DNA of 64,000 nt from Microvirga puerhi (GTDB taxonomy: Bacteria; Pseudomonadota; Alphaproteobacteria; Rhizobiales; Beijerinckiaceae), in NCBI RefSeq assembly GCF_020089865.1, contig NZ_JAIRBM010000020.1, positions 1-64,000 of the forward strand, read 5' to 3'. The notes below the pieces were generated by a model, which saw nothing but the letters and a program-made list of their open reading frames with translations, was not told where the DNA came from and searched no databases. Positions 32,195 to 40,956 of the stretch are shown here, in pieces (within the stretch, counting starts at the first letter, position 1; every line of letters starts with the position of its first letter). Position numbers and translations under genes: made by a program.

Positions 32195-33132
32195 GGACGC
32201 GCCTCCTGCCGGGTTTCCTGCACTGTGATCGAGAATGGTTCCTGCGGCTTCACGACGAGTTCGAGCGCGAAGCGCAGGCCCACTGCCAGGAGGAGGATGG
32301 CCAGGAGGAAACGGAACAGCTCGGCGCGGAGGTTACGTCCGGCCCTTGCCCCGAACTGGGCACCGAAGACGCCGCCGAGGATCAGCAAGATCGCCAGCAC
32401 GATATCGACCGCCTGGTTCGCCACCGCATGGAGGACGAGGGCGACCAGTGTCGTGCACACGATCTGGAATTGCGACGTGCCAACCACCACTCCGGTCGGC
32501 ACGCGGAAAATGTAGAGGAGGGCAGGAACCACGATGAAGCCGCCGCCGATGCCGAGCAGCGCGCCGGCAAATCCGACAAACAGCGAAAGTCCGATGATCG
32601 GAATAACACTTGCGTAGAGCTTCGACCGGTAGAAGCGCATGCGCACCGGCCACCCGAGAAACGGTGCGTGATTTCCGCCGTTGCGCCTTGGCCGTACCGG
32701 ACCGTGCTTTCGCCGCAGGAAGAACTCCCGAATGCTCTCCTTCATCATCAGGCTGCCGACCACCGTGAACAGCGTCACGTAGGACACGACGATCACGAGA
32801 TCGAGCAGACCCGCCCGGCGAGCCGCAGCGAAGAACCAGACGCCCAGGGCCGAGCCGACGAAACCGCCTGCGACGAGAATGCCGCCAAGCCTGAAGTCGA
32901 TCGCGCCGCGCCGGATGGCGCTGAGCACGCTCGTGGTGGAGGAGGCGACGATCTGGGCCGATTGCGTGGCGACGGCCACCGCCGGTGGAATGCCGAGGAA
33001 GATGAGAAGCGGCGTCATCAGGAAGCCGCCGCCGATGCCGAAGAGCCCGGAAATGAAGCCGACTGCGGCGCCCAATCCCAAGATTAGGAGAACGCTCACG
33101 GGCATTTCGGCAATCGGCAAATAGATTTGCAC
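32191..33132 (-). CDS. TauE/SafE family sulfite/sulfonate exporter
   Basis: A 313-residue inner-membrane protein with about eight transmembrane helices in two homologous halves. Family signatures: GAAVGFISGLFGIGGGFLMTPLL near the N-terminus and GFAGALLGIGGGFIVVPALL in the second half. Members export or take up sulfite, sulfoacetate or other small anions; the substrate here is unknown. The start is GTG 33132 with a GGGGG block about six bases upstream; ATG 33105 is an alternative. It is the first gene of the pair with the TIGR02186-like protein. Confidence 0.9.
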   Translation of the reverse strand: MQIYLPIAEMPVSVLLILGLGAAVGFISGLFGIGGGFLMTPLLIFLGIPPAVAVATQSAQIVASSTTSVLSAIRRGAIDFRLGGILVAGGFVGSALGVWFFAAARRAGLLDLVIVVSYVTLFTVVGSLMMKESIREFFLRRKHGPVRPRRNGGNHAPFLGWPVRMRFYRSKLYASVIPIIGLSLFVGFAGALLGIGGGFIVVPALLYIFRVPTGVVVGTSQFQIVCTTLVALVLHAVANQAVDIVLAILLILGGVFGAQFGARAGRNLRAELFRFLLAILLLAVGLRFALELVVKPQEPFSITVQETRQEARP

Positions 33133-33235
33133 CCCGGTCCCCCTATGGCCGGTGCAGCCATATCCTGGTCGTCACATTGTTTATTTTACTCTAGATGCTG
33201 ACGTGTGAATGGAAACTGACAGGATCAAACTTTTG

Positions 33236-36200
33236 TCAGCTTTTGTTCGCAAGATCGGCTCCGCTATCCGCCGTGCGGTCGCCGCCTCGCGACGGAACCT
33301 CGTTGGCGAGCGGGTCGGTTGAGCGCGGTCGCCATTTCTCGACCATTGTCTTTGCCGTAGCGAGATCCGCGGGCGAGAGGCGGGACGCCATTTCGTCGCG
33401 CTTCTTGGCAGCCTCCGCGTCTCCCTGGGCTGCCGCCAGAGCGAACCACTGGAACGCCTTGGCGGGGTCCTTCCGGGCTCCCACGCCGCGAGCATAGAGA
33501 ACGCCTATGTTGAACTGGCTGTCCCGAACGCCGGCCTGCGCGGCTTCCGTGTACCATTGCAGCGCCGTGGCATAGTCGGGCTTGCCACTGATTCCGGCTG
33601 CCAGGAGAGTCGCGAGATTGTGCATGGCGCGGACATTGCCGCCCTGAGCAGCCCGCTCGTACCAGGCGGAGGCGAGCTTCACGTCTCGAGGGGTGCCGAT
33701 CGCCTTGTCGTACATGATAGCGAGACGTTCCTGAGCCGGAACGAGGCCCGCCTGCGCCGCTCGTTCGAAGAGGCGGAGAGCGAGTGTCGGATCGCGCGGG
33801 AGACCACGCCCTTCCAGGGCTCTGAGCGCGATCTCGTAGACAGCCGTCCCATCGCCGGCCAGGGCTGCCTGCCGCAGCGCATCCGGAATCTCCGCGGGCA
33901 TCGTGCCGAGCGTTCCCGGGTCGACCGTGAATTTGCTTGTGACGAAGCTCTCCGCGGTGACCGGCGTGCCCGAAAGATGCGTCGGCTCGAAGAGGCCCGT
34001 CTGATCTGCTGCGACAGCTGTCGGGACGATGCTTCCTGTTCCTTCGTCGGCCTGGGCCATGGACGGTGCTGCGTCGACGACAGGTTCAGTCGCCCCGGAG
34101 GCGGAGGCGTGAGGAGCGTTCGAGAGGATCTGAGCCGTGCCTGTGCCGAGGACGAGCAGAGCGAGGCCCAAAAGCAGCGAACGGCGATGAGCGTCGAGGG
34201 TCCTGCGAAGCCGCTCGAAAAGTGACGGTGTGCCTCGCGGAGCCTCGCTGCTCGGGGCCGCCAAGAGCTCTGGAGTCGAGGAAACTTGATCGCTTTCGAT
34301 CTCAAGGAGCCTCTCGTTCTCCGAGACCGAAAGATCGGCGGGTGCGGAGGCCAGGGTTCGCGAGGCTCGGCGGGCCGCCGCAATGAAGCTTGCTCTCACA
34401 TCTGCAAGCGCCTCGTCCTCGGATTCGGCAGGCGTGACCCGCGGCGTACCGGCTTCATTCGGCTGATGGTCTGGAGCTACGGGCTTCGGTATCGTGGCGG
34501 CGATGTCTTCGATCTGAGACAGGGCCGACGCATGGAGCCTGCGGACGGCGGCTTCGAGGCGGTCCGGCGGGGGCAGATCAGATGCCGCTTTGGTGCTGCT
34601 GTTCGCGGCCGCAGTCGGGGGGACAGCAACGCGCGTGACGAGGGTTTCCAGCGCATCATGGACTGCGATGAGCGCCTGCTGGGTTTTGCGATCTGCCCGT
34701 AGCTGGAGCGCCTTGATCTCTGCGAATCCCGCCTTCAGGGCTTCGAGTTCGCTGGCGGTGTTCGGGCCGACACTGGCATCTCTGACAGCGGCGGCAACCG
34801 CCTGCTCGGCAATCCGCGCGGTGTCGTTCTGCAGCGTCGCCACGTGCCCGATCGCTTCCTCGAAGGCCTGCCGATAGATCTCCGGTGTCCGTGAAAGCTG
34901 TTCGGAGACACTGGCGATGCGCTCGTCCAGGGCCGTCAGGGATGGGGCCGGTTGGTCTAGCTTTGCCTGCAGTGATCGGAGCATCTGGGCGAGCGCAGAG
35001 GGATCGGCCCGCCGCAGCTCCTCCTCGAGGCGCTCGAACCGTTCGAGAAGGGGCTGTCGCAGCGACGAGGTCGCTTCCGCCGCCGCGCTGATCTGCGTCG
35101 ATAGCCGGTTGAAAAGGCCGTTGATCGTTTCGGTCTGTTCCAAGCGCCCGTCGACCATGTGGGCCATGTGCTCAGTGAGGGTCGCAAGCTGTTCGGCGAT
35201 AGGGTCGAGGTTGGCCGGCTCCGGGACGGGCCTGCTCACCAGCTGGTCGAGGCGGAGGCTTATATCCTGGAGCTGCTGCGGCACGTCGCTCTGTTCCTGG
35301 GCAAGCACCGAACGGTTCAGGGCCGCGCAGACATCTTCCAGGGAACTCCGGAGCGTAGCGAGATCTCGGCCCGATACCTGTGACGCCTGCATGTCCGCCA
35401 GTCGGCGATCGAGATCCGCCAGGGATTGCGCGAGGGCGTCGATCTGCTGCGGTTCGGCCCGCTGGGCAAGATCCTGGCGCAGATCGACGATCTGGCTGCT
35501 GAGGAAATCGATGACGGAGCGGTCGACACTCGTCTCGCTCAGCCGCTCGATCTTGCCCCTGATGAAATCGATTTCAGCCCCGATGTGCCGATGCGTATTG
35601 TCCGTAACGGCATTGGACAGGTTTTCGATTCGGCGGTTCATCCCGGCGACCGAACCGGCAAGGGTGAGCAAATCCTTGCTCGATGGACCTCGCTCCAGAT
35701 CCCGTGCGAGCAGGCGGAACGTCTCATTGAGCGTGCTCACCTCGCTCCGCGAGGCGAGCTTCTCCAGACCGGCGCGCAGTCGATCGATGTCCTGCCGGAT
35801 CTCTCCGAAGGCCGCCGGGGAAGGCTGATCGAGATGCTTCGTCAGCCGTGACACATCCGTGCGTAGACTCGTGAGGGCGTCCGTCACTGGGGCGAGGGTT
35901 TTCATCGCATCTTCCGGCGAGCCTGTGGCCCGCGCCGGATCGGATACCGCGGCAACCTGGCGCTCGACGGCATCAAGGCGGTTCCGTTGATGGGTAGAAA
36001 GGCGGGTCGCCTCGCTGAGGCGCTCCTCGGCCTGCTCGATCCATAGAGCCATGGATTCCAGCACGACGGTGTCGCGGGACGCCTGGTCGGGACGCCGCTC
36101 CGCCTCGGCTGCCCTGGCTGTGGCCATGATCGTTTCGAACTCACGTCCCGGAGGATCGGCGCATGGTCGTGAGGAAACGACGGAAGAAAGTTCGGATTCG

Positions 36201-36406
36201 GAGAAGCCCTCGGATCGCGCCAGCGATGGTTCTTCCCCTGATCGAGACACCACGCGTGCAACCCAGTCTTCCAGGCTCAGGCCAGCCCGCAGCGCGGCCT
36301 TCTCGGCGGCCGCCCGAGTCTCGGGGTCCAGAGCATCGAGATGGGCGGGGTCGGGTCGTCTCATGGCCATGCTCGTGGGGACTCGTACATATCCCGGGCG
36401 GCTCAT
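33236..36406 (-). CDS. PodJ-like polar localisation protein with Sel1 repeats
   Basis: A 1056-residue protein with the PodJ plan. The N-terminal region has the motif AALRAGLSLEDWVARVV; about 600 residues of coiled coil follow (about 100-720); one transmembrane helix lies near residues 795-812 (SLLLGLALLVLGTGTAQIL); the periplasmic part ends in at least three Sel1/TPR-like repeats (for example LALRLFERAAQAGLVPAQER and ASAWYERAAQGGNVRAMHNL). In Caulobacter, PodJ organises one cell pole and its periplasmic domain is processed. Asymmetric pole organisation is a fair inference here, not a proof. Start ATG 36406 is uncertain; ATGs at 36370 and 36364 are also in frame. Single gene. Confidence 0.82.
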   Translation of the reverse strand: MSRPGYVRVPTSMAMRRPDPAHLDALDPETRAAAEKAALRAGLSLEDWVARVVSRSGEEPSLARSEGFSESELSSVVSSRPCADPPGREFETIMATARAAEAERRPDQASRDTVVLESMALWIEQAEERLSEATRLSTHQRNRLDAVERQVAAVSDPARATGSPEDAMKTLAPVTDALTSLRTDVSRLTKHLDQPSPAAFGEIRQDIDRLRAGLEKLASRSEVSTLNETFRLLARDLERGPSSKDLLTLAGSVAGMNRRIENLSNAVTDNTHRHIGAEIDFIRGKIERLSETSVDRSVIDFLSSQIVDLRQDLAQRAEPQQIDALAQSLADLDRRLADMQASQVSGRDLATLRSSLEDVCAALNRSVLAQEQSDVPQQLQDISLRLDQLVSRPVPEPANLDPIAEQLATLTEHMAHMVDGRLEQTETINGLFNRLSTQISAAAEATSSLRQPLLERFERLEEELRRADPSALAQMLRSLQAKLDQPAPSLTALDERIASVSEQLSRTPEIYRQAFEEAIGHVATLQNDTARIAEQAVAAAVRDASVGPNTASELEALKAGFAEIKALQLRADRKTQQALIAVHDALETLVTRVAVPPTAAANSSTKAASDLPPPDRLEAAVRRLHASALSQIEDIAATIPKPVAPDHQPNEAGTPRVTPAESEDEALADVRASFIAAARRASRTLASAPADLSVSENERLLEIESDQVSSTPELLAAPSSEAPRGTPSLFERLRRTLDAHRRSLLLGLALLVLGTGTAQILSNAPHASASGATEPVVDAAPSMAQADEGTGSIVPTAVAADQTGLFEPTHLSGTPVTAESFVTSKFTVDPGTLGTMPAEIPDALRQAALAGDGTAVYEIALRALEGRGLPRDPTLALRLFERAAQAGLVPAQERLAIMYDKAIGTPRDVKLASAWYERAAQGGNVRAMHNLATLLAAGISGKPDYATALQWYTEAAQAGVRDSQFNIGVLYARGVGARKDPAKAFQWFALAAAQGDAEAAKKRDEMASRLSPADLATAKTMVEKWRPRSTDPLANEVPSRGGDRTADSGADLANKS

Positions 36407-36733
36407 GACCCCACGTCATGCCCGTGCCGGCGACCGCCGGGTGTGGGGCGGGGCCGAATCGCCCATGCCTGCCGTGCCCTCCAGCCGATGGCTCAGTTTT
36501 TCGCCATCGTGGTAAAAAAGCCGTTAAGCTGAGGCATTTAAGCGTGTCTCGATGCTTAGCCGGATTGCGGCCCGCTGCCTTCGTCGCGGTTTTCCCTTGC
36601 GCCAAATGACCGTCTTGTGGCCCTGCACTTGCGGAAACCATGGTTAATGTTCTATCATTGCATTATTATTGCGCCAGGAAGGTCGATTCCAGACACCTTC
36701 TTGCTGCAAAGATTGAAGAATACGGGGCAAACA
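36407..36733. other. 327-base divergent intergenic region
   Basis: Gap between the divergent PodJ-like and MerR genes. I find no convincing gene, RNA or repeat. The part nearest the MerR gene is AT-rich (around 36650-36670, ATGTTCTATCATTGCATTAT) and is the likely promoter region. Confidence 0.5.
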
Positions 36734-37159
36734 ATGAGCAACGGCGTCGCTGTGAACTTCGCTGTCCTCTCCGAAACGAGGGCAGAGGCGGACGATTCCA
36801 GGTTTTATACGATTGGTGATTTGGCGCGGGAATTCAGCGTCACACTCAGGACATTGCGTTTTTATGAGGATCGCGGCCTCCTGGCACCGCGCCGGGAAGG
36901 AACCGCACGCATCTACGATGCACGGGACCGCGACCGGCTGTCGGTGATCCTGAAAGGGAAACAGCTTGGATTCACGCTGACCGAGATCCGGGCCATGCTG
37001 GCGGAGGAGCGGGGGAACAACGGCATCGCCGCCAATCTCAACCTCTCGCTGAGCCAGATCGAGGACCAGATCACCCATCTTGAGCAGCAGCGGATCGAGG
37101 TCGAAGAGGCTTTGGTCGAGCTCCGCGCCTGCCGGGCTCGTTTGATCAACGTTGCCTGA
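36734..37159 (+). CDS. MerR family regulator of the beta-oxidation operon
   Basis: A 141-residue MerR-type activator. The winged HTH is at about residues 23-90: YTIGDLAREFSVTLRTLRFY, EDRGLLAPRREG, then RIYDARDRDRLSVILKGKQLG; a dimerising coiled coil follows (about 105-135). There are no Cys metal-binding ligands, so the effector is organic, plausibly an acyl-CoA. It lies 482 bases upstream of an acyl-CoA dehydrogenase/thiolase/FadJ operon on the same strand, an arrangement I know from other Rhizobiales. The start at ATG 36734 matches the family; the frame to 36617 adds an unrelated leader. Confidence 0.88.
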   Translation: MSNGVAVNFAVLSETRAEADDSRFYTIGDLAREFSVTLRTLRFYEDRGLLAPRREGTARIYDARDRDRLSVILKGKQLGFTLTEIRAMLAEERGNNGIAANLNLSLSQIEDQITHLEQQRIEVEEALVELRACRARLINVA

Positions 37160-37641
37160 GATCGGGTCGCTTCGCTTCCGACGAGCTCGTGACAGACAGG
37201 CTGTCATGGCTTGATGCGGGGCATGGGGCGTATGCCCGCCGCAGCCGGTCATGACATGGATCAAATAAAGTGGTCGGGTCGATCATGGCCCGACTGCTGC
37301 CTTTGCCGTACCATGGCGTCGTTTCTGGGCCTGAGACGTGGGGCTCTTGGACTCTGTTGCCGGTTTGCATCCAAGCCAGCTCACGGTGCCTGCCGACCTT
37401 CCAACGCTGTGGCCTTTCAGCAATGTGGGCGCTGTCGCTGCTTTACGCTCTCCCGCACCCGCACCAGTCCAAATTCTCCAGGGCCGTCGGCCTGCCGGAG
37501 ATGTCTCTCCATTCCTTCAAGCAATCGGTGCTCTACCTCTTCCCCAGTGCGTTTTGATAGTTTATATGTGAACTATCTTATTCACTCGCGCACCCGATCG
37601 AATTGCTCTCGGTCGTCGGCGTCCGATCTGGGAGGAGTTCC
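37160..37641. other. 482-base intergenic region upstream of the beta-oxidation operon
   Basis: Holds no gene that I accept; a 77-codon frame at 37338-37571 has neither a good start nor recognisable sequence. It contains a GTCGGG/CCCGAC hairpin around 37272-37293 and the palindrome at 37556-37577, which is the likely control site. A good GGGAGGAG ribosome-binding site for the next gene ends the region. Confidence 0.55.
37556..37577 (+). promoter_or_regulatory. palindrome, candidate MerR operator
   Basis: GATAGTT (37556-37562) and AACTATC (37571-37577) form a perfect 7-bp inverted repeat around TATATGTG, 64 bases before the acyl-CoA dehydrogenase start. Position and symmetry fit a site for the upstream MerR regulator; this is inference. 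Confidence 0.5.
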
Positions 37642-39435
37642 ATGCCGGTCTACAAGGCCCCCGTCGAAGACGTGATGTTTCTGCTCAACGATGTCTTCCC
37701 CATCGAGCGCTACAACAATCTTCCCGGCTTCGCCGATGCCACTCCCGACACGGTGGAGGCCATCCTGGGGGAGGGGGCCAAGCTCTGTGAGGAAGCGTTC
37801 GCTCCGCTCAACCGGGTCGGCGACGAGGAGGGCTGCACCCGCCATCCGGACGGTTCGGTCACGACTCCCAAGGGTTTCAAAGACGCCTACGAGGCTTTCA
37901 CGGCGGGCGGCTGGATGGGGCTCTCGGCTCCTGAGGAATATGGCGGGCAGGGTCTGCCGACGACACTGAATTCGGTGATGCAGGAGTTCATGTCCGCAGC
38001 CAATCTGGCGCTCGGCATGTATCCGGGCCTGACTCAAGGAGCGATCGCCGCTCTGCTGGTTCACGGCTCCGATACGATCAAGAAGACCTATCTTCCGAAG
38101 ATGATTGAAGGTGCTTGGACAGGCACCATGAACCTCACGGAGCCCCATTGCGGCACCGATCTCGGTCTCCTCAAGACCAAGGCCGTGCCGAACGGCGACG
38201 GTTCCTATGCAATTACGGGGACCAAGATCTTTATCTCGGCCGGCGAGCACGACATGGCGGACAATATCGTCCATCTGGTGCTGGCCCGCATCGAGGGGGC
38301 GCCGGCAGGCACGAAGGGCATCTCGCTTTTCGTCGTGCCGAAGATCCTGGTGAAGGAGGACGGTTCGTTAGCCGAGCGCAATGGCGTCTCCTGCGGCTCC
38401 CTCGAGCACAAGATGGGCATTCACGGCAATGCCACCTGCGTGATGAACTATGATGGTGCCAAGGGCTGGCTGATCGGGCAGGAGAACCGCGGCCTCAATG
38501 CCATGTTCGTGATGATGAACGAGGCCCGCCTTGCCGTCGGCGTGCAGGGTCTGGCGCAATCCGAGGTCGCTTACCAAAACGCCGTCGCCTACGCGAAGGA
38601 CCGCCTGCAGGGACGTTCGTTGACGGGGCCGAAATTCCCGGACAAGCCCGCCGATCCGATCATCGTCCATCCGGATGTGCGCCGCACGCTTCTGTCCATC
38701 AAGGCCTTCAACGAAGCTGCTCGGGCGCTCGTGCTCTGGACGGCGCTCAAGAGCGACGTCGCGCATCGCTCCTCCGACGAGGCGGAGCGTCAGTCGGCGG
38801 ACGACCACATGGGGCTTCTGACTCCGGTGGTGAAGGGTGTGCTGACCGATGTCGGTTTCGACAACGCGGTCAAGGCGCAGCAGATGTTCGGCGGCCATGG
38901 CTATATCGAGGAATGGGGCATGTCGCAGTTCGTGCGCGATGCCCGCATCACCATGATCTACGAGGGCGCGAACGGCATTCAGGCCATGGACCTCGTCGGT
39001 CGCAAACTCGGCAAGGACGGCGGTCGCGCCGTCATGGCCTTCTTCAACGAGGTCGGTGCCTTCTGCCAGGAGAATGCCGGCGACGAGAACCTGAAGGCGT
39101 TCATCGCCCCGCTGCAGCAGGGCCTCGGACATCTCCAGCAGGCAACCATGTGGTTCATGCAGAACGCTGTGGCGAAGCCGGATAACGCGGGCGCCGGCGC
39201 CACCGACTACATGCACCTCTTTGGCATCGTGGCGCTTGGCTACATGTGGGCCAAGATGGCGAAGGCGGCGAACGCCAAGAAGGCGCAAGGCAACGGTGTC
39301 GCTGCGAGAATGGATGCGAAGCTGCTGACCGGCCGCTTTTTCATGGAACGCATGATGCCGGAAACCGCATCACGTCTTGCGGCCATTTCCAGCGGTGCCG
39401 ATATCACCATGGCAATGCCAGTCGAGATGTTCTGA
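37642..39435 (+). CDS. acyl-CoA dehydrogenase (DmdC-like, about 600 residues)
   Basis: A 597-residue flavin acyl-CoA dehydrogenase with the extra C-terminal domain seen in the DmdC-like subfamily. The beginning MPVYKAPVEDVMFLLNDVF is typical. Core motifs are MNLTEPHCGTDLGLLKTKA, ITGTKIFISAGEHDM, KMGIHGNATC, and FGGHGYIEEWGMSQFVRD with the conserved C-terminal ITMIYEGANGIQA. It would oxidise medium- or branched-chain acyl-CoAs; exact substrate unknown. Start ATG 37642 has GGGAGGAG five bases upstream. First structural gene of the operon with the small membrane protein, thiolase and FadJ. Confidence 0.94.
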   Translation: MPVYKAPVEDVMFLLNDVFPIERYNNLPGFADATPDTVEAILGEGAKLCEEAFAPLNRVGDEEGCTRHPDGSVTTPKGFKDAYEAFTAGGWMGLSAPEEYGGQGLPTTLNSVMQEFMSAANLALGMYPGLTQGAIAALLVHGSDTIKKTYLPKMIEGAWTGTMNLTEPHCGTDLGLLKTKAVPNGDGSYAITGTKIFISAGEHDMADNIVHLVLARIEGAPAGTKGISLFVVPKILVKEDGSLAERNGVSCGSLEHKMGIHGNATCVMNYDGAKGWLIGQENRGLNAMFVMMNEARLAVGVQGLAQSEVAYQNAVAYAKDRLQGRSLTGPKFPDKPADPIIVHPDVRRTLLSIKAFNEAARALVLWTALKSDVAHRSSDEAERQSADDHMGLLTPVVKGVLTDVGFDNAVKAQQMFGGHGYIEEWGMSQFVRDARITMIYEGANGIQAMDLVGRKLGKDGGRAVMAFFNEVGAFCQENAGDENLKAFIAPLQQGLGHLQQATMWFMQNAVAKPDNAGAGATDYMHLFGIVALGYMWAKMAKAANAKKAQGNGVAARMDAKLLTGRFFMERMMPETASRLAAISSGADITMAMPVEMF

Positions 39436-39473
39436 TAGTGGAGTGGTCTGTGCCGCGTCACGAAGAAAGGCGC

Positions 39474-39713
39474 ATGGAGAAAACGGCTCCTTCCGGAGCC
39501 GGACACTCTCTTGCGCTTTCTAAAGGTGGTCTTGGAACAGGTATCGCTTGGATCGCCGGCAAGGCGTGGTCCTATGGTCTCAAAACCCTCAAGGTTCTTG
39601 GCGAGATGCTCGCAGAGCTCTTCTCAGAACTCTTCTTTACATGGTTGATGCGCGCTCTGATCTCGGTCGCCGTGCGCTCTTTTGCATTCTTTGCAAGGAT
39701 CCTTACAAATTAA
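39474..39713 (+). CDS. small hydrophobic protein within the beta-oxidation operon
   Basis: A 79-residue frame with a fair ribosome-binding site (AAAGG three bases before the ATG). It is predicted amphipathic to membrane-embedded: GGLGTGIAWIAGKAWSYGLK, then LAELFSELFFTWLMRALISV. It fills the gap between the dehydrogenase and thiolase genes with 38 and 19 bases on either side. I do not recognise it. Its fit in the operon argues for a real gene, but chance is not excluded. Confidence 0.5.
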   Translation: MEKTAPSGAGHSLALSKGGLGTGIAWIAGKAWSYGLKTLKVLGEMLAELFSELFFTWLMRALISVAVRSFAFFARILTN

Positions 39714-39732
39714 TCGGAACCAGGAGGCCTCC

Positions 39733-40941
39733 ATGGCTGAAGCCTATATCTATGACGCCGTCCGCACGCCGCGCGGACGTGGCAAGCCGGACGGTTCGCT
39801 GCATGAGGTCCCGACGGTCGATCTGGCGGTGACGACCCTGAACGCCTTGCGCAAGCGCAACGATCTCGACCCTATGTTGGTGGAAGACGTGGTGCTCGGC
39901 TGCGTCGACCCGGTCGGTGAAGCCGGGGGCGATATCGCCCGGGCCTCGGTGCTGAAGGCCGGCTTCGGCAAGGAAGTTTCGGGCATCCAGATCAACCGCT
40001 TCTGCGCATCGGGGCTCGACGCGGTGAATCTCGCGGCCGCCCAGGTGATCACCGGGATGAAGGATCTCGCCATCGGCGGCGGCGTCGAATCCATGAGCCG
40101 GGTCGGCATGGGCGCCTCGGGCGGTGCCTGGCCCGTCGATCCGGGCATCGCTGTGCCCGGTTACTTCCTGCCTCAGGGCATCTCGGCGGATCTGATCGCG
40201 ACGAAGTATGGCTTCTCGCGTGACGACGTGGACGCCTATGCGGTCGAATCGCAGAAGCGCGCCGCTCGCGCCTGGGACGAGGGCCGGTTCAAGAAATCGA
40301 TCGTGCCGGTCAAGGACATCAACGGCCTGACCATTCTGGCCAAGGACGAACACATGCGGCCGCAGACCGACATGCAGTCGCTCGGCCAGCTCAAGGCCTC
40401 CTTCGTGCAGATGGGTGAGATGGGCGGTTTCGATGCGGTCGCCATTGCGGCGCATCCTGAGGTGGAGTTCATCAACCACGTCCATCACGCGGGCAATTCC
40501 TCGGGCATCGTGGACGGCGCTTCCGCGGTTCTCGTCGGTTCGGAAGAAGGCGGGCGCAAGGCCGGCCTGAAGCCACGGGCCCGGATCAAGTCATTCGCCT
40601 CCATCGGCTCGGATCTCGCCCTCATGCTCACAGGGCCGATCGAAGTGTCGGAACTGGCGCTGAAGAAGGCCGGGATGACGAAGGACGACATCGATCTCTT
40701 CGAGATCAACGAGGCCTTCTCCGCAGTCGTGCTCCGCTACATGCAGGCCATGAAGCTCGACCCGGCCAAGGTCAACGTGAACGGCGGTGCCATCGCCATG
40801 GGCCATCCGCTGGGCGCGACCGGCGGCATGATCCTCGGCACGGTGCTCGACGAGTTGGAACGGACGGGCAAGCAGACCGCCCTCGTGACGCTCTGCGTCG
40901 CCGCCGGCATGGGCACCGCGACGGTCATTGAGCGCGTTTGA
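39733..40941 (+). CDS. fadA: acetyl-CoA acyltransferase (thiolase)
   Basis: A 402-residue thiolase that cleaves 3-ketoacyl-CoA in the last step of beta-oxidation. The acylated Cys91 is in [15 protein letters not shown]; the second-site motifs are [24 protein letters not shown] with the catalytic His, and [10 protein letters not shown] with the second catalytic Cys. Start ATG 39733 has AGGAGG six bases upstream. It pairs with the FadJ gene 15 bases downstream, as fadA with fadB/fadJ elsewhere, so I assign it as the FadA partner rather than a biosynthetic thiolase. Confidence 0.93.
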   Translation: MAEAYIYDAVRTPRGRGKPDGSLHEVPTVDLAVTTLNALRKRNDLDPMLVEDVVLGCVDPVGEAGGDIARASVLKAGFGKEVSGIQINRFCASGLDAVNLAAAQVITGMKDLAIGGGVESMSRVGMGASGGAWPVDPGIAVPGYFLPQGISADLIATKYGFSRDDVDAYAVESQKRAARAWDEGRFKKSIVPVKDINGLTILAKDEHMRPQTDMQSLGQLKASFVQMGEMGGFDAVAIAAHPEVEFINHVHHAGNSSGIVDGASAVLVGSEEGGRKAGLKPRARIKSFASIGSDLALMLTGPIEVSELALKKAGMTKDDIDLFEINEAFSAVVLRYMQAMKLDPAKVNVNGGAIAMGHPLGATGGMILGTVLDELERTGKQTALVTLCVAAGMGTATVIERV

Positions 40942-40956
40942 GGCTGGGAGGACGAT

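Noticed and set aside
37338-37571. 77-codon frame in the leader of the beta-oxidation operon
   Set aside because: No ribosome-binding site, no recognisable sequence, and it runs through the candidate operator palindrome.
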